A stretch of DNA of 64,000 nt from CAVROP01 sp050008495 (lineage in GTDB: Bacteria; Acidobacteriota; Terriglobia; UBA7540). Below are positions 10,158 through 17,183 of this stretch, piece by piece. The stretch covers positions 6,415 to 70,414 of the forward strand of contig JBEKMN010000058.1 in the NCBI GenBank assembly GCA_050008495.1. Reading direction: 5' to 3'. The translations under genes were made by a program, and so were the position numbers. A model generated the notes under the pieces. It was given only the letters and a program-made list of their open reading frames with translations. It did no database searches and was not told the DNA's origin. Positions within the stretch are counted from its first letter, which is position 1. Every line of letters starts with the position of its first letter.

Positions 10158-10580
10158 TCAGAACGTCAGGTCCACTCCCCGGAAGAAATAGCCGATCTCG
10201 TACGCGGCTGTCTCGGGAGCGTCCGAGCCGTGCACGGCATTGTGCTCGATATTCGTAGCGTAGAGCTGGCGAATGGTTCCGGCGGCGGCGTTGGCGGGAT
10301 TGGTAGCGCCCATGACCTCGCGCAGGCGCGAAATAACCTGTTCGCCTTCCAGCACCATCACCAGGGCGCGGCCCGAGCTCATGAACGTCGTGAGGCTCTC
10401 GAAGAAGGGCTTGCCGCGGTGCACCGCATAAAATCCTTCCGCCTCTTTCTTCGTAAGATTCACCAGGCGCGCCGAGACGATTTTAAAGTCATTCGTTTCG
10501 AAGATCTTAATGATGTCACCCATGTGCCCCGCCGCAACCGCGTCGGGCTTTATAATGGTCAAAGTACGCTCTATTGCCAT
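10158..10580 (-). CDS. ndk: Nucleoside diphosphate kinase
   Basis: The 140-residue enzyme transfers the gamma phosphate between nucleoside triphosphates and diphosphates through a phosphohistidine. The N-terminus ERTLTIIKPDAVAAGHMGDI and the active-site segment NAVHGSDAPETAAYEIGYFF (phosphorylated His in AVHGSD) are intact. The length is normal. The start ATG 10580 follows a short run of AAAG-type repeats. It lies downstream of sucD on the same strand, but 63 bp of repeats separate them. Confidence 0.97.
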   Translation of the reverse strand: MAIERTLTIIKPDAVAAGHMGDIIKIFETNDFKIVSARLVNLTKKEAEGFYAVHRGKPFFESLTTFMSSGRALVMVLEGEQVISRLREVMGATNPANAAAGTIRQLYATNIEHNAVHGSDAPETAAYEIGYFFRGVDLTF

Positions 10581-10643
10581 ATGCTCCCCAAAAGCTTAAA
10601 GGTCAAAGGCTAAAGGATAAAGCGTAGGACCAACGTTTACCCT

Positions 10644-11522
10644 TCAACCTTTACCCTTCAGACTCGCCTTTAACGTCTCGCCAATCAGCGCCGGGCTCTC
10701 GGCGACCGCAATGCCCGCCGACTGGAGCGCTGCGATCTTATCCGCGGCCGTCCCCTTCCCGCCTGAAATGATGGCCCCCGCGTGGCCCATGCGGCGGCCC
10801 GGCGGCGCGGTGCGTCCGGCGATGAACCCCACCACGGGTTTCTTGACCTGCGCTTTAATGAAAGCTGCCGCTTCTTCTTCAGCCGTGCCACCGATCTCTC
10901 CAATCAAGACGATCCCGTGCGTTTCCGCGTCTTCATTGAACAGCCGCAGCACATCCACAAAGGTCGTTCCGATAATCGGGTCGCCGCCAATCCCGATGCA
11001 GGTAGACTGGCCGATGCCCAAGGCCGAAAGCTGGCCAACCGCCTCATAGGTCAGTGTTCCACTGCGCGAGACGACACCCACGCTTCCTTGCAGGTGGATG
11101 TGCCCCGGCATAATACCAATCTTGCACCTTCCGGGCGAAATAATACCGGGACAGTTGGGGCCGATCAGCCGCGTCTTGGTTCGCGAGAGATAATGCATCA
11201 CGCGCGCCATGTCGAGCGTGGGGATACCCTCCGTGATGCAAACTACCAGCGGCAACCCGGCATCAGCCGCTTCCAGAATCGCGTCCGCAGCGAAGGGAGG
11301 CGGGACAAAAATCACAGAAGCATTTGCACCAGTCGCATCTCTAGCCGCCCCGACCGTATTGAACACCGGAATACCGTCAACGGTGCTCCCGCCCTTGCCC
11401 GGTGTTACCCCGGCCACCACTTTGGTACCGTACGCCACCGCTTGCTGCGTATGGAACGTGCCTTCGCGACCTGTGATGCCCTGCACTAAAAGTCGTGTGT
11501 TTTCGTCAACGAGAATAGACAT
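10644..11522 (-). CDS. sucD: Succinate-CoA ligase, alpha subunit
   Basis: The 292-residue subunit binds CoA and carries the phosphohistidine that relays phosphate to nucleotide in the TCA cycle. Visible motifs are the N-terminal VQGITGREGTFHTQQAVAYG, the CoA-binding SRSGTLTYEAVGQLSALGIG, GEIGGTAEEEAA and the active-site GHAGAIISGGKGTAADKIAA with the catalytic His. It lies 46 bp downstream of sucC, the usual beta-alpha order, and both belong to one transcript. Confidence 0.97.
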   Translation of the reverse strand: MSILVDENTRLLVQGITGREGTFHTQQAVAYGTKVVAGVTPGKGGSTVDGIPVFNTVGAARDATGANASVIFVPPPFAADAILEAADAGLPLVVCITEGIPTLDMARVMHYLSRTKTRLIGPNCPGIISPGRCKIGIMPGHIHLQGSVGVVSRSGTLTYEAVGQLSALGIGQSTCIGIGGDPIIGTTFVDVLRLFNEDAETHGIVLIGEIGGTAEEEAAAFIKAQVKKPVVGFIAGRTAPPGRRMGHAGAIISGGKGTAADKIAALQSAGIAVAESPALIGETLKASLKGKG

Positions 11523-11568
11523 AGGATTGATTCATTGATCCATTGATTCATTAAAGGGATTCAATGAA

Positions 11569-12729
11569 TCAATTCCGCACGAGCGCAACCACTTTTTCCG
11601 CCGCGTCCTTCATGTCGTCCGCGACGGTAAAGTTCATGCCTGACTCGCGTAGGAGTTGCTGCCCCAGTTCGACGTTCGTCCCTTTCAGCCGAACCACAAC
11701 CGGCACTTTGGTTCCGAGGGACCGGACCGCCCCGATTACGCCATTCGTCACAATATCGCAGCGCATAATGCCGCCGAAGATGTTGATGAGCACGGCGCGC
11801 ACGTTGGCATCGCTCAAGATGATTTCGAAACCGTGGCGAACCTGTTCTTCGTTGGCGCCGCCGCCTACGTCCAGGAAATTGGCCGGGCACCCGCCGGCGT
11901 ACTGAATGATATCCATGGTGGCCATGGCAAGCCCTGCGCCGTTCACCATGCATCCCACGTTGCCGTCCAGTCGGATGTAGTTCAAGCCATAATTCGAGGC
12001 TTTCATCTCCAGCGGGTCTTCCTCATCCAGGTCGCGCAGCTCGCGGATCTCGTTGTGTCTGTAAAGCGCGTTGTCGTCAAAATTCATCTTGGCGTCGAGC
12101 GCCAGCAGGCGGCCGTTGCGAGTGAGCACAAAGGGATTGATCTCTACAAGGGAAGCGTCCGTGGCGATCATTGCCTGATACAGGCTGGAAAAGAAGCGCA
12201 CAGCATCGTTCACCAGCTTCGCTTCCAGGCCGAGCCCGAAGGCCAGCTTGCGCGCCTGGAAAGGCTGCAAGCCCAGCGCAGGATCAATGAACTCCTTCAA
12301 GATCCGTTCCGGATGCTCGGTAGCCACTACTTCGATTTCCACCCCACCCTCGATCGAGGCCATGAATACAGGGCGGGCAGTGGTACGGTCAATCACCAAG
12401 CCCAGATAAAGTTCCCGCGCCACCTGCAGGCCTTCCTCAACCAGAAGACGCTTCACCACGCGCCCCTCGGGACCCGTTTGAATCGTGACCAGCTTCTTGC
12501 CGAGCAACTCTCCCGCGATGCGCTGAGCTTCATCCGGGTTGTGGGCCAACTTCACACCGCCCGCCTTGCCCCGGCCTCCCGCATGGATCTGCGCCTTCAC
12601 CACGACGGTTCCGCCCAATCGCTCCGCCACCGCGCGCGCTTCCTCGGGGCTAAAGGCAACTTCACCGCGCGGCGTGGCTACGCCGAATTTTGCAAGTGTT
12701 TGCTTGGCTTGGTATTCGTGAATCTTCAT
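11569..12729 (-). CDS. sucC: Succinate-CoA ligase, beta subunit
   Basis: The 386-residue ATP-grasp subunit binds nucleotide and succinate. It begins MKIHEYQAKQTLAKFGVATP and contains KAQIHAGGRGKAGGVKLA, the dimer-interface region LVEINPFVLTRNGRLLALDA, and the succinate/phosphate loops NGAGLAMATMDIIQYAGG and FGGIMRCDIVTNGVIGA. The length matches bacterial SucC. The start ATG 12729 has no obvious Shine-Dalgarno. The upstream gap shared with trpD contains an inverted repeat at 12805-12858. Confidence 0.97.
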   Translation of the reverse strand: MKIHEYQAKQTLAKFGVATPRGEVAFSPEEARAVAERLGGTVVVKAQIHAGGRGKAGGVKLAHNPDEAQRIAGELLGKKLVTIQTGPEGRVVKRLLVEEGLQVARELYLGLVIDRTTARPVFMASIEGGVEIEVVATEHPERILKEFIDPALGLQPFQARKLAFGLGLEAKLVNDAVRFFSSLYQAMIATDASLVEINPFVLTRNGRLLALDAKMNFDDNALYRHNEIRELRDLDEEDPLEMKASNYGLNYIRLDGNVGCMVNGAGLAMATMDIIQYAGGCPANFLDVGGGANEEQVRHGFEIILSDANVRAVLINIFGGIMRCDIVTNGVIGAVRSLGTKVPVVVRLKGTNVELGQQLLRESGMNFTVADDMKDAAEKVVALVRN

Positions 12730-12804
12730 AGTGGTCCGTTGTCAGTCGTCCGTTGTCGACACTTGGTGTACAGTTGTTTACGCAACCGTCGACGGCGTTA
12801 GAGG

Positions 12805-12858
12805 ATTGCAATTAACCGGTAATCTGGCAGTATATGAAATGGGGAGCCTAATTGCAAT
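12805..12858. promoter_or_regulatory. 10 bp inverted repeat between sucC and trpD
   Basis: ATTGCAATTA (12805-12814) and TAATTGCAAT (12849-12858) are perfect complements 34 bp apart in an AT-rich island between the divergent sucC and trpD genes. A weak -10-like TATATG lies between them at 12831. It could be an operator or hairpin; no regulator can be named. Confidence 0.4.
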
Positions 12859-12958
12859 GCGCGCACGATTTCGTATCCTGTTGGAAGTCGTGGCGATCTT
12901 CAATCGGAAGGCCTGAGTACGGGAGGCAACGGGCGACGGACAACGGACGCGTGAAGCC

Positions 12959-14014
12959 ATGGAAATCCGCGAAACCATCGAAAAGCTGGAATGCCGCCAA
13001 CACCTCAGCCGGGCCGAGGCTGGGGCGGTGATGGAGCGCCTCCTGTCAGGCTCCCTGCCCGACGAGGAGATCGTCAGCTTCCTCGCGGCCTTGCGGGACA
13101 AGGGCGAGCAGGCTGAGGAACTGGTCGGGTTCGCGCAGGTGATGCGAGTTCACGCTGCCGAAGGCTTGCGCCAGGCGGGAGTTGATCTGGAGGCGCTGCG
13201 GGGAGGCAGCCCCTTGCTCGACACCTGTGGAACCGGCGGCGATGGTCACGCCACGTTCAACGTCTCGACGGCGGTGGCGCTGGTGGCCGCAGCCGGCGGG
13301 GTCCGCGTGGCCAAGCACGGCAATCGTTCCATCTCGAGCCGCTGCGGCAGCGCGGATGTGCTGGAAGCCCTCGGCGTCTCGCTCAACCTGCCGTACGCCC
13401 GCATCCCCGACTGCCTGGAAGAAGTGGGTATGGTTTTTCTGTTTGCGCCCAGCCTCCACGCGGCCATGAAGCACGTGATGAATGCACGGCGGGCTCTGAA
13501 GACAAAATCCGTTTTTAACCTGCTGGGGCCGCTTACAAATCCGCTTCGCGCCTCCGTCCAGCTCGTCGGAGTCTACGATGCGTCGCGCACGGAGATGATG
13601 GCGCGCGCCCTGGGCGCCGTCGGTACCGAGCGCGCTTTCGTGGTGACGGGCTGCGACGGCATGGACGAGATCACTCTCTCCGGCCCGACGCAACTCTCCT
13701 CTTTCAATGCCGAAGAGGTCGAGACGCGCGACGTGACCCCGGAAGAGTTTGGCTTGGCGCGGACGCCCCTCGCGGCACTGCGCGGCGGAGACGCAACGAC
13801 CAACGCCCGGCTTACACTATCCGTCCTTCGAGGCGAGGGCGGTCCACGCAGGGATGTGGTGCTCGCCAACGCTGCCGCGGCGTTTGTGGTGGCGACCAAG
13901 GCGGCAGACTTTCTCCACGGCGTTGCCATGGCCGCCGCAGTTATTGACTCCGGCCGCGCACTCGAGACACTACAGAGACTGGTGGACTTTACGCAGCGGA
14001 ACAAGAGCCATTGA
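12959..14014 (+). CDS. trpD: Anthranilate phosphoribosyltransferase
   Basis: The 351-residue enzyme joins anthranilate to PRPP in tryptophan synthesis. The PRPP loop DTCGTGGDGHATFNVSTA, the anthranilate-binding KHGNRSISSRCGSADVLEALG, MNARRALKTKSVFNLLGPL and the metal site GCDGMDEITL are all present. It is monocistronic here. trpG lies beyond it on the opposite strand, so the trp genes are scattered, as in many non-model phyla. The only short upstream ORF has no Trp codons, so attenuation by a leader peptide is not supported. Confidence 0.96.
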   Translation: MEIRETIEKLECRQHLSRAEAGAVMERLLSGSLPDEEIVSFLAALRDKGEQAEELVGFAQVMRVHAAEGLRQAGVDLEALRGGSPLLDTCGTGGDGHATFNVSTAVALVAAAGGVRVAKHGNRSISSRCGSADVLEALGVSLNLPYARIPDCLEEVGMVFLFAPSLHAAMKHVMNARRALKTKSVFNLLGPLTNPLRASVQLVGVYDASRTEMMARALGAVGTERAFVVTGCDGMDEITLSGPTQLSSFNAEEVETRDVTPEEFGLARTPLAALRGGDATTNARLTLSVLRGEGGPRRDVVLANAAAAFVVATKAADFLHGVAMAAAVIDSGRALETLQRLVDFTQRNKSH

Positions 14015-14079
14015 TTCATTGAGCCATCAAATCCTTGGTTCATTGCGCTGTCGCATCACCGCTCGCTCCCCCTTCGTAT

Positions 14080-14106
14080 GTCATCCTGAGCGAAGCGAAG
14101 GATCTC
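14080..14106. repeat. Family A repeat, single arm
   Basis: The arm GTCATCCTGAGCGAAGCG followed by AAGGATCTC lies between the convergent trpD and trpG. It is the single-arm form of a dispersed element found in paired form at 19854, 24810 and 51154. Confidence 0.75.
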
Positions 14107-14184
14107 GGTAGTTCGTCGCTAGCGTTAGAATCCCAAGACAACTACTGACAACGGACCACGGACAACGGACGGCCCGCGGCAACG

Positions 14185-14748
14185 CTACATCTTCAGGAAA
14201 TTGGCGAGCAACTGCCTTCCCGGCTGCGTGAGGATCGATTCGGGATGAAATTGAACCCCTTCGATCTTCATGTGGCGGTGCCGCAGGCCCATGATCAGGC
14301 CGTCGGGTGAGGTGGCGGAGATTTCAAGGCAGGGTGGGAGGCCCTCGCGTTCCACGATCAGCGAATGGTAACGAGTGGCCTCGAAAGGATTCGGCAGGCC
14401 TTCGAAAATAGTCTTGCCGTCGTGATGCACCTGGCTGATCTTGCCATGCATCAGTTCCGGCGCCCGGATGACCTTGCCACCGAAGGCTTGTCCGATGGCT
14501 TGATGCCCGAGGCACACTCCCAGAATAGGAACACAGCCCGCCAGCTTGTCGATTACCTCCAGGCAGATTCCTGCTTCGTTGGGAGTCTTGGGACCGGGTG
14601 AGATGACAATCGCACTGGGCAACTCTTTTTGGATTTCATCTACGGTGGTCTGGTCGTTTCGAACCACACGCATTTCCGCGCCCAGTTCACCTAAATATTG
14701 GACCAGGTTGTAGGTGAAAGAATCGTAATTGTCGATGATGAGAATCAT
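14185..14748 (-). CDS. trpG: Anthranilate/aminodeoxychorismate synthase glutamine amidotransferase subunit
   Basis: The 187-residue class I glutamine amidotransferase begins MILIIDNYDSFTYNLVQYLG. The Cys nucleophile is in PILGVCLGHQAIGQAFGG, and the His/Glu pair in GVQFHPESILT. It supplies ammonia for anthranilate or 4-amino-4-deoxychorismate synthesis (TrpG/PabA); many bacteria use one protein for both. ATG 14748 is chosen over farther upstream starts because it matches the family N-terminus and has a purine-rich GGGGCTTGGGG upstream. No trpE/pabB partner is adjacent. Confidence 0.93.
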   Translation of the reverse strand: MILIIDNYDSFTYNLVQYLGELGAEMRVVRNDQTTVDEIQKELPSAIVISPGPKTPNEAGICLEVIDKLAGCVPILGVCLGHQAIGQAFGGKVIRAPELMHGKISQVHHDGKTIFEGLPNPFEATRYHSLIVEREGLPPCLEISATSPDGLIMGLRHRHMKIEGVQFHPESILTQPGRQLLANFLKM

Positions 14749-14824
14749 TCCCCAAGCCCCTTCAAATTCATTATAGTTGGAACTTGCTTTTTGGGTTTTA
14801 GATTTTGGATTGGCGGAGGCGAAG

Positions 14825-15739
14825 ATGCCACGAACCAAACGGCGGGAATTCCTGAAGTCGGGTATTGTTTCAGCAGCCGGAATCACCGGAATTGCCAGAA
14901 GTGCGGAGGCCCTCTCCTGGCCCTCAGTACCCTTTGCGGCTGAGGCAGCCGGAACGCCCCCGCCATTTCATCTCGGCCTGGTGACGTACAATTTGGCGGC
15001 GAACTGGGACATTGAAACCATTGTCAAAAATTGCGAGCAAACAGGCTTTGTGGGTGCGGAACTGCGCACCACACACAAGCACGGAGTCGAACCCTCCCTC
15101 AGCAAGCCGCAACGCGAGGAGGTGAAGAAGCGCTTTGCCGATTCGAAGGTGCGCCTCGTCAGCCTGGGGACGACCTGCGAATATGAGTCGCCGGAAGCTG
15201 CCACGGTCGAGAGGAACATCGAAGAAACGCGCCGCTGGTGCGAACTAGCGCAAGATCTGGGCTGCCTGGGTGTGAAGGTGCGCCCCAACGGATTCCCGCG
15301 CGACGTTCCGCACGAGCAGACTCTCGAGCAGATCGGCCATGCGCTGGCCAAATGCGGAGACATAGCGCGCGATCACGGCGTTGAAATCTGGATGGAAGTT
15401 CACGGCGAGGGCACTCAGATCCCCGCCAACGCTCATCAGATTCTCTCCGCCGCCAACCACCCGTTGGTCGGCGCCTGCTGGAATTCCAATCCCACCGACG
15501 TGGAGAACGGCTCGGTTCGGAAGAGTTTTGAGCTGTTGAAACCTTGGATTCGCAGTTGCCATATCAATAACCTGGACAATGCAGCTTATCCCTGGCATGA
15601 GCTCTTCACCTTATTCCGATCCGTCAACTTCGAGCGCTACACGTTCGCCGAGGTTGGTGAACCGAGCTGCGAGCCCCTGCGCTTCATGAGCTACTACCAC
15701 GCCGTGTGGGATTACCATGCGGGACAGGGCAGACCGTGA
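14825..15739 (+). CDS. Tat-exported sugar phosphate isomerase/epimerase-like TIM-barrel protein
   Basis: Start ATG 14825 follows GGCGGAGGCGAAG and gives a Tat signal, TKRREFLKSGIVSAAG, within the first 25 residues. The body is an AP endonuclease 2-type TIM barrel: HLGLVTYNLAANWDIETIV, VGAELRTTHKHGVEPSLS, LGVKVRPNGFP, EIWMEVHGEGTQIP, CWNSNPTD and CHINNLDN follow the usual strand order, with His/Glu/Asp metal ligands at strand ends. Such proteins act on sugars or inositols; the substrate is unknown. Length is 304 residues. It is divergent from trpG. Confidence 0.8.
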   Translation: MPRTKRREFLKSGIVSAAGITGIARSAEALSWPSVPFAAEAAGTPPPFHLGLVTYNLAANWDIETIVKNCEQTGFVGAELRTTHKHGVEPSLSKPQREEVKKRFADSKVRLVSLGTTCEYESPEAATVERNIEETRRWCELAQDLGCLGVKVRPNGFPRDVPHEQTLEQIGHALAKCGDIARDHGVEIWMEVHGEGTQIPANAHQILSAANHPLVGACWNSNPTDVENGSVRKSFELLKPWIRSCHINNLDNAAYPWHELFTLFRSVNFERYTFAEVGEPSCEPLRFMSYYHAVWDYHAGQGRP

Positions 15740-15800
15740 GAAGGCAGTAGGCAGTTGGCAGTAGGTCAATTCTTTCTGGAGGGCGCGTTAGACCCGAGAC

Positions 15801-16445
15801 ATGAAAGCTCACACTTGCCATCTTCTCTTGCTTGCTGTTATCTCGATCTTGCTCGCGGCTGCAGTGAGCATTCTGGCCAATGACGACCAACCCGTAAGCG
15901 CAATACCAGCACTTGTTTCCATTAGATACTGCGACGGGGACACGCAGGTGTATTCAGTGTGGCTCAAGCTGCGGGTGAAATTCGTTAATCGAACAAACAA
16001 AACCTTAATACTCGACAAGGAGATCGGAAAAGCCTGGTACGGCGAGAAGGTAGCGCGAAGCGTGGAAGATCTTGCAGCCGGCAGGTACGAATACAATCCC
16101 AACATCGATTGGGTCTTCAGCAAGAAAGATGATCTACCTGCTGTGCCGAGTGCCGACGCTCCAGGGTCGGATTTTGCATTGCTTGTCCCCGGCCACACCT
16201 TCAATAGTGAAGTTAATATCACCGTATTTGCTCAGTACGAGAACCCAAAAAGTTTCGCAGGTTCGATTAGGCCAGGAGTTCATGTCCTCCAACTGGAACT
16301 CTCTGCATGGGATCACCCTGGCAAGGCCTCTGTATATGCGAATTCATGGCGAAAACTCGGAGAGCTTGTAACGGGAGTGATTAAGACTGAGCCGTTGGAG
16401 ATACGGATACCTTCGAATCCTGAGGTTGAGCGCGGCTGCAAGTAA
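15801..16445 (+). CDS. Secreted protein of unknown function
   Basis: No family is recognised. Residues 1-27 are a signal peptide (HLLLLAVISILLAAAVSILA). The 214-residue body looks like a beta-sandwich: VYSVWLKLRVKFVNRTNKTLIL near residues 50-70 resembles the opening strands of an immunoglobulin-like or intracellular-proteinase-inhibitor-like domain, and GVHVLQLELSAWDH lies near the end. It stands alone between the TIM-barrel gene and the DinB-like gene. Confidence 0.6.
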   Translation: MKAHTCHLLLLAVISILLAAAVSILANDDQPVSAIPALVSIRYCDGDTQVYSVWLKLRVKFVNRTNKTLILDKEIGKAWYGEKVARSVEDLAAGRYEYNPNIDWVFSKKDDLPAVPSADAPGSDFALLVPGHTFNSEVNITVFAQYENPKSFAGSIRPGVHVLQLELSAWDHPGKASVYANSWRKLGELVTGVIKTEPLEIRIPSNPEVERGCK

Positions 16446-16533
16446 ACCGATCTCTCTTCACGTGGCGCTTTCATCAGCCGCCGCAGGCCGGGCGAGGGGT
16501 CCCCACGTCGCAGAGGACAAGTCGAGAATTCTC

Positions 16534-16562
16534 TTGACCTTCGCTTTTCATTCGCCTAGGAT
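16534..16562 (+). promoter_or_regulatory. Promoter of the DinB-like gene
   Basis: TTGACC (16534-16539), a 17 bp spacer and TAGGAT (16557-16562) precede the gene, with a predicted start of transcription near 16569 and a 33 nt leader holding the Shine-Dalgarno. Confidence 0.6.
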
Positions 16563-16601
16563 GAGAGTTGACAGCAACCACACCAGCCTATGGAGGATTA
16601 C

Positions 16602-17099
16602 ATGACGATCAGCGAAGCGCTTCTGCCTGAGTTGGACGAGGAGATTACCAAGACACGCAAGACCCTGGAGCGGGTCCCCGAGAAAGCAGACTTCGTTCCG
16701 CATCCCAAGTCGATGCCGCTCGGCAAGCTGGCGCCCCACGTGGCCGAGCTTGGCGGCTTCGGCCTCATGGTGCTTACTACCCCCAAGGTGGACTTTTCCG
16801 CGGGCAGCTATAAGCCATTGCCTTTCGAATCCGCGGCCCAACTCGTCAAGGTATTCGACGACGGCGCGGCCAAGGTCCGGCAGGCGCTCATCGACACACC
16901 CGATGAGGCTTGGAAGGAGAACTGGATCCTCGCTTTCGAGGGCAAGGCCATTTTTGAGGGGCCTCGGTTTCTGGCCTACCGGCAGATGTTCCTCAATCAC
17001 CTTGTCCACCATCGCGCCCAACTCGGCGTCTACCTGCGTTTGAACGGCATTCCGGTACCCGCCATCTACGGACCGTCCGCCGACGAGCCCTGGGGATGA
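16602..17099 (+). CDS. DinB-like (DUF664-type) four-helix protein
   Basis: The 165-residue protein has the four-helix DinB-like pattern: ISEALLPELDEEITKTRKTLE, then a HVAEL helix, and the C-terminal QMFLNHLVHHRAQLGVYLRL. The metal-binding triad is partly visible as His in LAPHVAEL and His-x3-His in NHLVHHR. ATG 16602 is chosen because TGGAGG lies 6 nt upstream; an earlier ATG at 16590 overlaps that Shine-Dalgarno. The family includes thiol-dependent detoxifying transferases, but the function here is not known. Confidence 0.8.
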   Translation: MTISEALLPELDEEITKTRKTLERVPEKADFVPHPKSMPLGKLAPHVAELGGFGLMVLTTPKVDFSAGSYKPLPFESAAQLVKVFDDGAAKVRQALIDTPDEAWKENWILAFEGKAIFEGPRFLAYRQMFLNHLVHHRAQLGVYLRLNGIPVPAIYGPSADEPWG

Positions 17100-17111
17100 T
17101 CAAATTACTCC

Positions 17112-17139
17112 GTAGGGGCACGCCATGGCGTGCCCCTAC
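17112..17139. repeat. Family B palindromic repeat
   Basis: A perfect 28 bp palindrome GTAGGGGCACG...CGTGCCCCTAC centred on CCATGG, followed by a decayed half copy to about 17160. It lies between two convergent genes. Confidence 0.8.
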
Positions 17140-17183
17140 ACGCGCCATGGCGTGTCTCTGTGCGAGGGTGATGGGTCCGCGAT

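Noticed and set aside
12731..12916. Possible trp leader peptide upstream of trpD
   Set aside because: The last part reads MRARFRILLEVVAIFNRKA and has no Trp codons near its end, and no terminator/antiterminator pair follows.
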